Assembly: GCF_000504285.1 (NCBI RefSeq)
Contig: NZ_KI632511.1
Span: 7,174,154-7,238,153, forward strand
Direction of reading: 5' to 3'
DNA: 64,000 bases
From: Actinospica robiniae DSM 44927
GTDB taxonomy: Bacteria; Actinomycetota; Actinomycetes; Streptomycetales; Catenulisporaceae
Shown here: one piece after another, positions 7,044 through 17,362 of the stretch
Numbering within the stretch: position 1 is the first letter of the stretch
How the letters are laid out: each line of letters starts with the position of its first letter
Notes under the pieces: generated by a model
Told to the model about the DNA's origin: nothing
Database searches by the model: none
The model's input: only the letters and a program-made list of their open reading frames with translations
Translations under genes and position numbers: made by a program

Positions 7044-8401
7044 TCGGCCAGGCGCCGCCGCTCGGCGGGTACAGCGCGGGCAGGGTGCTCGGGCAGGGCG
7101 GGTACTCGGTCGTCTACCTCTACCGGGACGAGAGCCTCGGCCAGGAGGTCGCGGTCAAGGTCCTGACGCTGCTCGACGAGAGCGCGCGCGGCCAGTTCGC
7201 CGACGAGATCCGGCTGCTCTCCTCGTTCGGCGACGACCCGCTGATCGTGCCCTTCGTGCGCCACGGCGTGCTCGAGGACGGCCGGCCGTACTTCGTCATG
7301 CGCTACTGCCCCGGCGGCAGCATCTCGAGCTGGGTCGGTGACGGCCTGCCGGCCGCCGAGGTGGTCGAGACCGGGCTGCGGATCGGGCGGGCGCTGGACT
7401 CGGTGCACCGAAAGAACTGGCTGCACCGCGACATCAAGCCGTCGAACATCCTGGTCGACGAGACCGGGCACGCGCCGCGGCTGTCCGACTTCGGCATCGC
7501 CACGCCGAGCCGCTACGGCGTGGCCGGCCCGGGGGATCCGCCGGTGTCCATCGCCTGGTCGGCGCCAGAGGTGATCGCCAAGCAGAGCAGCGGCAGCGTC
7601 GCCTCCGACCTCTACTCGCTCGGTGCGACCCTGTGGCATCTGCTCACTGGGCACGCGCCGTACGAGATCCCCGGCGGGGACAACCGGGCCGAGGCGCTGG
7701 AGCGGCGCGTCATGGGCAGCGCGCTGCCGGTGCTCGGCCGGGACGGCGTGCCGACTGCCCTCGAGCACCTGCTGCGGAACCTGCTGGCGAAGGAGCCCGG
7801 CAGACGTCCGGGCAGCGCCGCCGACGTGGTCAGGGTGCTGGAGCTGATCAAGGCGCAGCTGCGCGCGGCAGAGCGGCCGCTGACGGTGTCGCCGCAGGCC
7901 GCGGTGATCACCGAGAGTCCCGCGCAGGTCCCCCGCGCCGCCGAAAGCGGCCCGAGCGCAGGTTTTTCCGGACGCAAAGCCCTGATTGTCTGCGCGGCCG
8001 TGGTGGTCGTCGCAGGCGCGGTGGCGGTGGGCGCGGGGCTGAGCGACCATGCCGGCTCGGGTACGGCCTCGGCCCAGGCCGGCTCGCCGACCGGCGACGC
8101 CGTGCCCGGACCGCAGGACCCGGGCCTGGCCGGCGAGCAGGTGCCGGCCGGCGTGCCGAAGATCAAGGCGGCCCGGACCGGCTCGGGCACCCTGCGCTTC
8201 AGCTGGACCTACACGGCGCCGGAGGCGAGCGACACCTTCGGCTGGCGCGTCGTCGGCACGACCCGGACGGGCGTGGCGCAGACGGCGGCGATCGACTTGT
8301 CAGACCCCGCGGGACAGCGGTTGTGCATCCAGGTGCGCGTCCTGCGGGCGGGGGACGGGGACCAGGATTCTGCCTGGTCTCCCGCGGACTGCGGGAGTTA
8401 A
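7040..8401 (+). CDS. Transmembrane Ser/Thr protein kinase
   Basis: A 453-residue Hanks-type kinase. The catalytic domain spans about 10-275: 'LGQGGYSVVY' loop, Lys40 in 'VAVKVL', 'HRDIKPSNIL' with Asp131, 'DFGIA' with Asp150, and 'SAPEV'. A juxtamembrane segment leads to one membrane helix (about 312-334). The outside part (about 370-453) is a single FN3-like domain ('GTLRFSWTYTAPEASDTFGW') rather than PASTA repeats, so the sensed ligand should differ from PknB types. GTG at 7040 overlaps the FHA stop. It lies between its likely reader (FHA), eraser (PP2C) and targets (MoxR and others). Confidence 0.9.
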   Translation: MIGQAPPLGGYSAGRVLGQGGYSVVYLYRDESLGQEVAVKVLTLLDESARGQFADEIRLLSSFGDDPLIVPFVRHGVLEDGRPYFVMRYCPGGSISSWVGDGLPAAEVVETGLRIGRALDSVHRKNWLHRDIKPSNILVDETGHAPRLSDFGIATPSRYGVAGPGDPPVSIAWSAPEVIAKQSSGSVASDLYSLGATLWHLLTGHAPYEIPGGDNRAEALERRVMGSALPVLGRDGVPTALEHLLRNLLAKEPGRRPGSAADVVRVLELIKAQLRAAERPLTVSPQAAVITESPAQVPRAAESGPSAGFSGRKALIVCAAVVVVAGAVAVGAGLSDHAGSGTASAQAGSPTGDAVPGPQDPGLAGEQVPAGVPKIKAARTGSGTLRFSWTYTAPEASDTFGWRVVGTTRTGVAQTAAIDLSDPAGQRLCIQVRVLRAGDGDQDSAWSPADCGS

Positions 8402-8404
8402 GAG

Positions 8405-11400
8405 ATGAGACCTTTGATGAGGCCGTCGGCGCGCGGGCGCGGGCGCGGCGGGCGGGCGGCGACGGCGGTCTCCGGCGCCGTGCTGGCCGCCGCCGTGGGC
8501 GCGCTGCTGTTCATGGCGGTGGACGCGCCGGGTGTCCCGGTGCAGCACGCCGCGCTCAACAACGGCGGTGTGTGGGTCACCAGCGACGGCGACGGGCTGT
8601 TCGGCCGGCTGGACAAGCCGGCCGGCGCGCTCGACGCCGCGTTCGCCCCGCCCGGCGAGAGCCAGCAGAGCTACCAGCTCGACATGCTGCAGGACGAGTC
8701 CGCGGTGGTGGCCTGGGACCAGGGCTCCGGCAAGCTCTACCCGGTCGACTCGGCCCACGCCTCGAGCCTGACCGACCAGGCGGTGCCGGTCTCCTCGGCG
8801 GAGCAGGTCGGCTTCGCCGGCGGCACGGTCGCCGTGCTCGACCCCTCGACCGGCCAGGTGCACGCCCAGCGGTTCGATCCGACCGCCAGTCTCAGTTCCC
8901 TGTCCTCGCTGCAGTCCGACGGGCCGGCGCTGGCCAAGCTCGGCGCCGCGTCCTCGCCGAACGCCGAATCCCTCGCGGTCGGCCAAGACGGCACTGTCTA
9001 CGCCGTGGCCGCTTCCGGCAAGGTCGCCACCATCACGCCGAGCGGCACCGACGGCTTCGCCCCGGTCTCCTACACCAACCTCGGCCAGAGCCTCACCGCG
9101 CCGAAGGTGACGTCGGTCGGCGGCGAGATGGTGGTGCTCGACGCGGCCGACGGCAAGCTGTTCCTGCCCTCCGGCCGGACCGTCACCGTCCCCGACGTCG
9201 ACGCGCGCACCGAGCTGCAGCAGCCCGGCCAGGCCGATCCGTCGGTGGTGCTGGCCACCTCGCGCAACCTGCTCACCGTCGACCTGGCCGCCGGGACCAT
9301 CAGTACCCTGTCGCAGGTCGGCGCCGGCGCCCCGGCCGCCCCGGTCCGCCTCGGCGTGTGCGTGTACGCGGCCTGGGCGCACACTCCGGTCGGCTACGTG
9401 CGCTCCTGCGACGGCAGCCCCGCCGTGCACGGAGGACTGAGCGGGCTGGAGGAACTGCAGGACCCGCAGTTCCGGGTCAACTGGAACCAGATCGTGCTCA
9501 ACGACCTCGCCACCGGCGCGCTGTGGGACCTGTCCGACTCGAAGCAGGTGTCCGACTGGGCCGCCGTGCGTCCGCCCTCCGCCGCGAAGAACTCCTCGAG
9601 CAGCCAGAACAACGTGGACCAGCAGCAGGCTGCGAACCTGCCGCCGAAGGCCGCCGACATCACCCTCGGCGCCCGGCCCGGACGCACCACTGTGCTGCAC
9701 GTGCTCGACGTGGACTCCGATCCGGCCGGCGCGATCCTCGCGGTGCAGAGCGTCTCAGCCCCCGATGACTCCTCGGCGAAGCTGCAGATCGCCCCGGACG
9801 CGCAGAGCGTCGAGATCACCCTGCCCGCCGGGACCTCGACCGCCGCCGTCCACTTCCAGTACACCGTCGCCGACCCCAAGGGCCTGTCCGCGAACGCGAC
9901 GGTGACCGTCGAGATACGTACCCCGGCCGAGAACACGGTGCCCGCCCTGCGCAACGGATTCACCGCGCGTACCTGGACCGTGCCCTCGGGCGGATCGCTC
10001 GAGATCCCCGTGCTCCAGGACTGGCGGGACTTCGACGGCGACCCGGTCGGCCTGGTCGCCGCCACCGCTTCGGCCGGATCCGCCGCGGCCACCTCGGACG
10101 GCTTCATCGAGTACACCGCCCCGAGCGAGGCGGGCTCCCAGACCGTGCACTACCAGGTCTCCGACGGCGTCGGCACGCCGGTCGCCGGCACGCTCTCGCT
10201 CAAGGTGCAGAGCGCCACCGACACCACCGGGGTCGCGCCGGTGGCCGAGCCGGACATCGCCCGAGGCGAGGTCGGCCAGCCGATCGTGATCCACCCGCTG
10301 GCCAACGACCTGCCCGGCGCGGACCCGCACAACCGCGGCGCCACCCTGCAACTCGCCGATCCGGTGGCCGCGCCCGCGAACACCACCGTCAGCACCGACC
10401 AGACCGAGGGCACCGTCCAGCTCGTGGCGAAGCGAGCCGGCACCTACCTGCTCGACTACACCGACCAGTTCGGCGACGCGCCGTTCGCCACCGGCAAGAT
10501 CCGGGTGGACGTGCTTCCCGACCCGGCCAGCCCGCAGCCGCCGGTGACCATGCCGACCGTGGCCGTCCTGCGCGGCCAGCAGCCGGTCACCGTGGACGTG
10601 CTGGCGCAGGACTTCGACCCCTCCGGCGCGCTGCTCGAGGTGCAGCAGGCGGCGCCGGTGAACGCGGACTCGGGCCTGCAGGTGGGCATCGTGGACGGCC
10701 GCTGGCTGCGCATCAGTGCCCTGTCGCCGCTGGCCGCGATCACCCCGCAGCTGGTCGACTACACCGTCACCGACGGCGTCACGGCGCCGGTCACCGGCCA
10801 GGTCTCGGTGACCCGGCTGGCCGCGCCGGCCACCGACACCCCGGTCACCGTGCCGGCCTACGCCACGGTGCGGGCCGGGGACACCGTCACCACCGACGTG
10901 CTGGCCAAGGACATCGACCTGGCCGGCGCCCCGCTCTCGCTCGCCCCGGACGTCACCGGCGCGCCGGCAGCCGGCCAGCTCGAGGTGCTCTCGCCCGCCG
11001 GTACCGCCGGCACGGGCAACGGATCCGCCTTCACCACCGGCGACCTGGTGACCTACGCCGCCCCGCGCACGGCCGCCTCCCCGGTGGTCGAGACGGTCGA
11101 ATACCTGGCCAAGGACACGCTCGGCGGCCAGGCCATGGGTTACCTGTACGTCACGGTGAACCCGGCGCCGACGGCCATGAATCCGAACAAGGCGCCGGCC
11201 CCGCTGCCGGTGGAGGAACGCACCGTGGCCGGGGAGAGCATCACCGTCCCGATCGCGACCAGCGGCATCGACCCGGACGGGGACTCGGTGACCCTCACCG
11301 GGATCACCTCCGCACCGACCCTCGGCCGGATCCTGTCGCAGAACGCGACCTCGCTGACCTACCAGGCCTTCCCGACCAGCGCCGGCACGGACAGCTTCGG

Positions 11401-14400
11401 CTACCAGGTGTCCGACCGCTTCGGGGCCGTCGGCCAGGCGACGGTGAGTATCGCGGTCGTCCCCCCGGCCGCCCCGCAGCCGCCGATCGCGGCGGAGCAG
11501 GACGTCACGGCGGCGCCCGGCGCCCAGGTCGGCGTCGACGTACTGGCCGCCGCGGTGGCCGCGCCCGGTGACACGCTCACGGTGACGCCGCTGGCCACCC
11601 TCAACCGCAACCTGCCGACCGGAGTGTCGCAGAAGTCGTCGACCTCGCCGATCATGGTCACCGCGCCTGCGGCGGACGGCAAGCCGCTGGTGGTGACGTA
11701 CGGCATCAGCGACGGCGTCAACCCCGTGTCGGTGGCGACGATCACCGTGCACGGCCAGAACGGCTACCTCAACCCGCCTTCCGCGCTGCCGGCCTACGCC
11801 ACCCCGCAACCGAAGCAGACCACGATCACCGTCGACGTGGCCGACGACATCAGCACACCGGACGGCTCGGCCACCGGGCTGACCGTGACCCAGGTCTTCA
11901 ACGCCCCGAAGGCCACGATCGACGGAACCAAGATCGTCATCCCGGTGACGGCCGCCGCGCAGACCCTCGCCTGCCAGGTGCGCGACGGGGCAGGGGCGAC
12001 GACGATCGGCCGGATCTACGTCTCGGCCCCGAGCGCCGGCGCGCCCTACGCCAAGCCGGGCTCGCTGATCTCGGTCGACGCGGGCGGCACCAAGACGGTG
12101 AACCTCGCCGACTACGTCGCGGACCCGGCCGGCAAGCCGCTCCGGCTGACCACGGTCGACGAGATCTGGGCCGCCCCGGTGACCGGGCTCAAGGCCGCGC
12201 CGCAGGGCACGAACGGCCTCGTGCTGACCGCGCTGAGCGGTTACACCGGCCCCGCGTCGGTCACCTTCCAGGTGACGGACGGGTCCTCGCTCACCGACCC
12301 GCACGGCGTGTTCGCCGTGATCACCATCCCGGTGCAGGTGGGTCCGGAGACCCCGGTCCTGCACTGCCCGTCCGACCCGGTGCGGGTCGTCGAAGGCGGA
12401 CCCACGGTCAGCCTGGACATCGCCTCGCTCTGCCACGTCTGGACGGCCCAGGCCGGCGCCGCCGCTTCGCTGCACTACACCGCGCGGTGGCAGGGGGCTG
12501 CGGCCGGACTGAGCGTCGCCGGCTCCGGCACCCCCACCCCGAGCGTGACCGCCGACTCCTCGGCCACCGGCCAGACCAGCGGCACCCTGGAGATCGGGGT
12601 GGCCGGCTCGCCGGCCAAGACCTCGCCGCTGACCGTGCAGGCGGTCGCCGCGGCGGCCCCGACGGTGGCCCCGATCACGATGAACGGCGTGCTGGCGGGT
12701 CAGACCGCGACGATCGACGTCGCGCCCTACATCAACTCCCCGCTGCGCCAGCCGGCCGACTCGGTGGTCTCGGTCACCGAGTCCTCCGGGATGCCCGCCT
12801 CCGCCGCCCCCTCCGGCAGCGTCGTGCGGATCACGCCCGCCGCCACCGCGCACGGCACGATGACCTTCACCATCGTGGTCAGCGACGTCGCCCAGACCTC
12901 GCGGGCGGACCGGCACGGCATCGGCCAGATCACCCTCAACGTGCTGGGACCGCCCTCCGCGCCGGGCACCCCGGTCGTCGGCGCCACCGTGCTCAGCGAC
13001 TCGGCCCAGCTGTCCTGGACCGCGGCCGCCCCCAACGGCGCGCCGGTCACCGCCTACCAGGTCGACTACGCGGGCGGCTCGCAGACCTGCCCGGCGTCGC
13101 CGTGCCTGATCACCGGGCTGCACAACGGAACGACCTACCACTTCACGGTCAAGGCGCAGAACGTGGTGGGCTGGAGCCCGGAGAGCGGGCAGTCCGGCCC
13201 GGCCACGCCCGACACGGTGCCGGGCGCGGTCACCGGGCTCGCGGTGGCCGATCCGCAGAACGGCACGCTCGATGTGAGCTGGAACGCCGCGCCCGACGCG
13301 GGCACGCCGGTGAAGGACTACGCGGTGACCTGGGCCGGCGGCGGCAGCGCCACCGTGGCGGGCACCTCGTTCACCGCCACCGGCCTGAACAACGACACCG
13401 TCTACACGTTCACGGTGATCGCGGTCAACGACCGGGGCCCCGGCCCCTCGGCGAGCGTGAGCGGCGAGTCGGCCGGCGCGCCGCCCCGCCCGGCCGCACC
13501 GAGCTTCTCCACCACCGAACTGGCCGGCTCGAACTCCCGGGCGGTGACGGTCTCCTGGACCGCCGTGGACGCGAACGGCCCCGGCCCGACCACGTACACG
13601 GTCACCCGGACCGGCGGCGGAACCGACACGGTGTGCTCGAACGTGCAGGCGACGAACTGCCTGGACGCCGGGGTCGCGAACGACGGCACGGTCTACACCT
13701 ACACCGTCACCGCGATGAACGCCGACGTCTCGCTCGACGCCACGGCGCACACCTCGCAGCCGAGCCCCGGCACCCAGATGGAGGCGACGGCGACGCCGGA
13801 CGCGATCGGCAACCTGAGCGCCAAGGCGACCGGGGTGAGCCAGCAGGCCACGATCACCTTCGACGCGCCCGCCTCGCACGGGGCCACGTCCACGGTCACC
13901 TGCAGCTACGGCGGAAACGCCTGCGGCACCTGGACTTTCCCGACGAGCGGGCAGAACGGGGTGACCGAGACCATCAATGGTCTGCCGAACGGCAGCAGCG
14001 AGACGGTCTCGCTGCAGGACTGCAACGGCAGCATCGGCGGCCAGGACGCCGGGAACCAGTGCGACGACGCGGCCACCGCGTCGGTCACCACCTACGGCCC
14101 GCTCTCAGGGCTCTCCATCAACACCTCGGCCAGCGGCCAGACGGTGAACTTCACCGTGTCGGTGAACCCGAACGGCAAGGCCGCGACCGTGCAGGTCACC
14201 ACGAGCAAGCAGAGCCAGACCTTCACCACCGGCACCGGCGCGTGGAGCTGGAGCAGCAGCGACACCATGGGCTACAGCGCCACGGACACGATCAAGGTGA
14301 CCGTCTCCGACTCGGGTCGCAGTTCCCTGTCGCAGACCGCGTCGCAGTCCACTCCCGCACCTCCGGCGACGGTCACCGTCAGCCGGGGCGCGGGGTGCGG

Positions 14401-14656
14401 CGGCGGTGGCGGCTCGGCCTGCGGCGGCACCAGCGGTTCCTGCTCCGACAGCTCGTGCGGGTACGTCCACGTGCAGACCGCGAACTTCAGCGGCAGCGTG
14501 ACCTGTTCCTTCACCAGCACCCACGGCGGCAGTTTCGGCGGCAGCGAGAGCTACGGCGCCAACCAGTCGAAGGACGCGAACGACTACTTCGGCTACCCCG
14601 GCTACACCGTGACGGTGACCTGCGGCGGAGTGTCAGGGTCCTACGTATGGCCGTGA
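8405..14656 (+). CDS. Giant exported Ig-like/FN3 repeat protein
   Basis: A 2083-residue envelope protein. A basic N-terminus and one hydrophobic helix (about 18-40) act as signal anchor. Residues 45-370 look like a beta-propeller-like sensor region. Many Ig/cadherin-like repeats follow (about 395-1500), each with phrases such as 'VDVLAQDFDPSGALLEV' and 'VTDGV'. Three FN3 domains lie at about 1515, 1603 and 1692. Then come Ser/Thr-rich beta modules and a Gly/Cys-rich tail from about 1994 ('GCGGGGGSACGGTSGSCSD') ending in aromatic beta strands. It starts 3 nt after the kinase stop. Comparable FN3 proteins sit next to kinase and MoxR-DUF58 genes in bifidobacteria. A surface scaffold or adhesin assembled by the downstream genes is an inference. 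Confidence 0.85.
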   Translation: MRPLMRPSARGRGRGGRAATAVSGAVLAAAVGALLFMAVDAPGVPVQHAALNNGGVWVTSDGDGLFGRLDKPAGALDAAFAPPGESQQSYQLDMLQDESAVVAWDQGSGKLYPVDSAHASSLTDQAVPVSSAEQVGFAGGTVAVLDPSTGQVHAQRFDPTASLSSLSSLQSDGPALAKLGAASSPNAESLAVGQDGTVYAVAASGKVATITPSGTDGFAPVSYTNLGQSLTAPKVTSVGGEMVVLDAADGKLFLPSGRTVTVPDVDARTELQQPGQADPSVVLATSRNLLTVDLAAGTISTLSQVGAGAPAAPVRLGVCVYAAWAHTPVGYVRSCDGSPAVHGGLSGLEELQDPQFRVNWNQIVLNDLATGALWDLSDSKQVSDWAAVRPPSAAKNSSSSQNNVDQQQAANLPPKAADITLGARPGRTTVLHVLDVDSDPAGAILAVQSVSAPDDSSAKLQIAPDAQSVEITLPAGTSTAAVHFQYTVADPKGLSANATVTVEIRTPAENTVPALRNGFTARTWTVPSGGSLEIPVLQDWRDFDGDPVGLVAATASAGSAAATSDGFIEYTAPSEAGSQTVHYQVSDGVGTPVAGTLSLKVQSATDTTGVAPVAEPDIARGEVGQPIVIHPLANDLPGADPHNRGATLQLADPVAAPANTTVSTDQTEGTVQLVAKRAGTYLLDYTDQFGDAPFATGKIRVDVLPDPASPQPPVTMPTVAVLRGQQPVTVDVLAQDFDPSGALLEVQQAAPVNADSGLQVGIVDGRWLRISALSPLAAITPQLVDYTVTDGVTAPVTGQVSVTRLAAPATDTPVTVPAYATVRAGDTVTTDVLAKDIDLAGAPLSLAPDVTGAPAAGQLEVLSPAGTAGTGNGSAFTTGDLVTYAAPRTAASPVVETVEYLAKDTLGGQAMGYLYVTVNPAPTAMNPNKAPAPLPVEERTVAGESITVPIATSGIDPDGDSVTLTGITSAPTLGRILSQNATSLTYQAFPTSAGTDSFGYQVSDRFGAVGQATVSIAVVPPAAPQPPIAAEQDVTAAPGAQVGVDVLAAAVAAPGDTLTVTPLATLNRNLPTGVSQKSSTSPIMVTAPAADGKPLVVTYGISDGVNPVSVATITVHGQNGYLNPPSALPAYATPQPKQTTITVDVADDISTPDGSATGLTVTQVFNAPKATIDGTKIVIPVTAAAQTLACQVRDGAGATTIGRIYVSAPSAGAPYAKPGSLISVDAGGTKTVNLADYVADPAGKPLRLTTVDEIWAAPVTGLKAAPQGTNGLVLTALSGYTGPASVTFQVTDGSSLTDPHGVFAVITIPVQVGPETPVLHCPSDPVRVVEGGPTVSLDIASLCHVWTAQAGAAASLHYTARWQGAAAGLSVAGSGTPTPSVTADSSATGQTSGTLEIGVAGSPAKTSPLTVQAVAAAAPTVAPITMNGVLAGQTATIDVAPYINSPLRQPADSVVSVTESSGMPASAAPSGSVVRITPAATAHGTMTFTIVVSDVAQTSRADRHGIGQITLNVLGPPSAPGTPVVGATVLSDSAQLSWTAAAPNGAPVTAYQVDYAGGSQTCPASPCLITGLHNGTTYHFTVKAQNVVGWSPESGQSGPATPDTVPGAVTGLAVADPQNGTLDVSWNAAPDAGTPVKDYAVTWAGGGSATVAGTSFTATGLNNDTVYTFTVIAVNDRGPGPSASVSGESAGAPPRPAAPSFSTTELAGSNSRAVTVSWTAVDANGPGPTTYTVTRTGGGTDTVCSNVQATNCLDAGVANDGTVYTYTVTAMNADVSLDATAHTSQPSPGTQMEATATPDAIGNLSAKATGVSQQATITFDAPASHGATSTVTCSYGGNACGTWTFPTSGQNGVTETINGLPNGSSETVSLQDCNGSIGGQDAGNQCDDAATASVTTYGPLSGLSINTSASGQTVNFTVSVNPNGKAATVQVTTSKQSQTFTTGTGAWSWSSSDTMGYSATDTIKVTVSDSGRSSLSQTASQSTPAPPATVTVSRGAGCGGGGGSACGGTSGSCSDSSCGYVHVQTANFSGSVTCSFTSTHGGSFGGSESYGANQSKDANDYFGYPGYTVTVTCGGVSGSYVWP

Positions 14657-14732
14657 TCTGCGCACCCCCGCCGCGCCGCGGCGGCCCGACGAGCAAGCAC
14701 GCACACCCGATCACGCAGGAGGCAGGACGGAC

Positions 14733-16012
<1,280 letters not shown>

Positions 16013-16016
<4 letters not shown>

Positions 16017-17362
16017 CGACGGTGGCCGGTACCCAAGCGGCGCTCGGCCCGGGCGGTGGCGGCCGGGCCCGGGCGGGTGGCCTGATCCGGCCGGCCCAGT
16101 GGTCGCGGGCCTTGGCCCGGGCGGCGGCGCCGGCCGTGGACCTGCTGCGGGGCTCGGCGTGGGTGCGCGCCGCGCTCGCGGCCTGCGCCGCGGTCACCCC
16201 GACCGGCTGGGCCGTGCTGGCCGGCTCGGTCGCGGCGTGGCTCGCCTCCGGCCGGCTGCACTGGAGCGAACTGCGGCTGATCGCGGTCATGGGCCTGGTC
16301 GTGTTCGTGCTCTGCTGCGCCATGGCGCTCGGCCGCAGCTCGCTGCAGGTCGCGCTGAAGCTGAGCGCGCAGCGGATCACGGTCGGCGGCGTCAGCACCG
16401 TCACCGTCGAGGTGCACGAACCGATGGAGCGGCGCCGGTTCCACCTGGTGCCGGCCCGGCTGCGGGTCCCGGACGGCACCGCGGCCGGACGCAGCTTCGA
16501 CCTGCCGGTGCTCGGCCGCGGCATGGCGCACCGGTTCGACCCCTTCGAGGTGCCCGGCGCCCAGCGCGGGGTGATCGAGCTCGGCCCGGCCACCGCCGTG
16601 CGCGGGGACCCGTTCGGACTGGTCCGCCGCCGGCTGCTGCTGGCCGACCGGCGGGAGGTGCTGGTGCACCCGCTCCGGATCAACCTGCCCTCGCTCGGAT
16701 CCGGGGTGCTGCACGACCTCGAGGGCCGGGTCACCGAGCACGTCTCGGCCAGCGACCTGGAGTTCCACACCCTGCGCGAGTACGTGCCCAGCGACGACGC
16801 CCGGCACATCCACTGGCTCTCCTCCGCGAAGGTCTCCTCGGCCCGGCCGGACAAGCCGTTCATGGTGCGCCGGTTCCTCGAGACCCGGCTGACCCACCTG
16901 CTGCTGATCGTGGACGGGGAAGCGGGCTCCTACACCGACCCGGAGCAGTTCGAGACCGCGGTGAGCGCCGCGGCGTCCATCGCCGTGCGCGCGCTCAAGG
17001 ACAAGCTCCAGGTGACGCTGCTGGTCGCGGACCGGCTGGCGCACGAGCCGAGCCCGATGCAGGCCCTCGACGCCTGCGCCCGGGCCCGCTTCGGCGCCGG
17101 GACCGGGCTGTTCGGGCTGATCGCCCGCGGCCTGCGGGTGGCGCCGCGCACCACCTCGGTGATGATCGTGACCGGACCGGTGCGCGACTATCCGGAGCTG
17201 CGCAAGGTCTGCAGCCGCATCCCGCGCGGGCTGCGTGCGACCGCGGTGCGCGTCGACCCGGCCCACCAGACCGGCGTGACCGCCTCCGGTTCGCTCAGGG
17301 CCCTGTCGCTCAAGCGGATCGAGGATCTTCCGCTGCTGGTTCGCGAGGCGGTGTCCGGATGA
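16013..17362 (+). CDS. DUF58 domain membrane protein
   Basis: A 449-residue protein of the MoxR-linked DUF58 family. Two hydrophobic segments near residues 60-110 anchor it. A beta-rich region follows ('GVIELGPATAVRGDPFGL'), then the DUF58 signature 'EFHTLREYVPSDDARHIHW' (about 245-265) and a VWA-like tail without an obvious full MIDAS site. The start is GTG 16013, overlapping the MoxR stop. It is expected to be the membrane partner on which the MoxR ATPase acts. Confidence 0.88.

Noticed and set aside
9755-13879. Very long open frame antisense to the giant exoprotein gene
   Set aside because: High-GC shadow: the protein would be almost all Arg, Gly, Ala, His and Val with no domain, and the sense frame is clearly coding. 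The same applies to the plus-strand frames across sucB (32820-34442) and to long frames running upstream of the real kinase, transglutaminase and lpdA starts.
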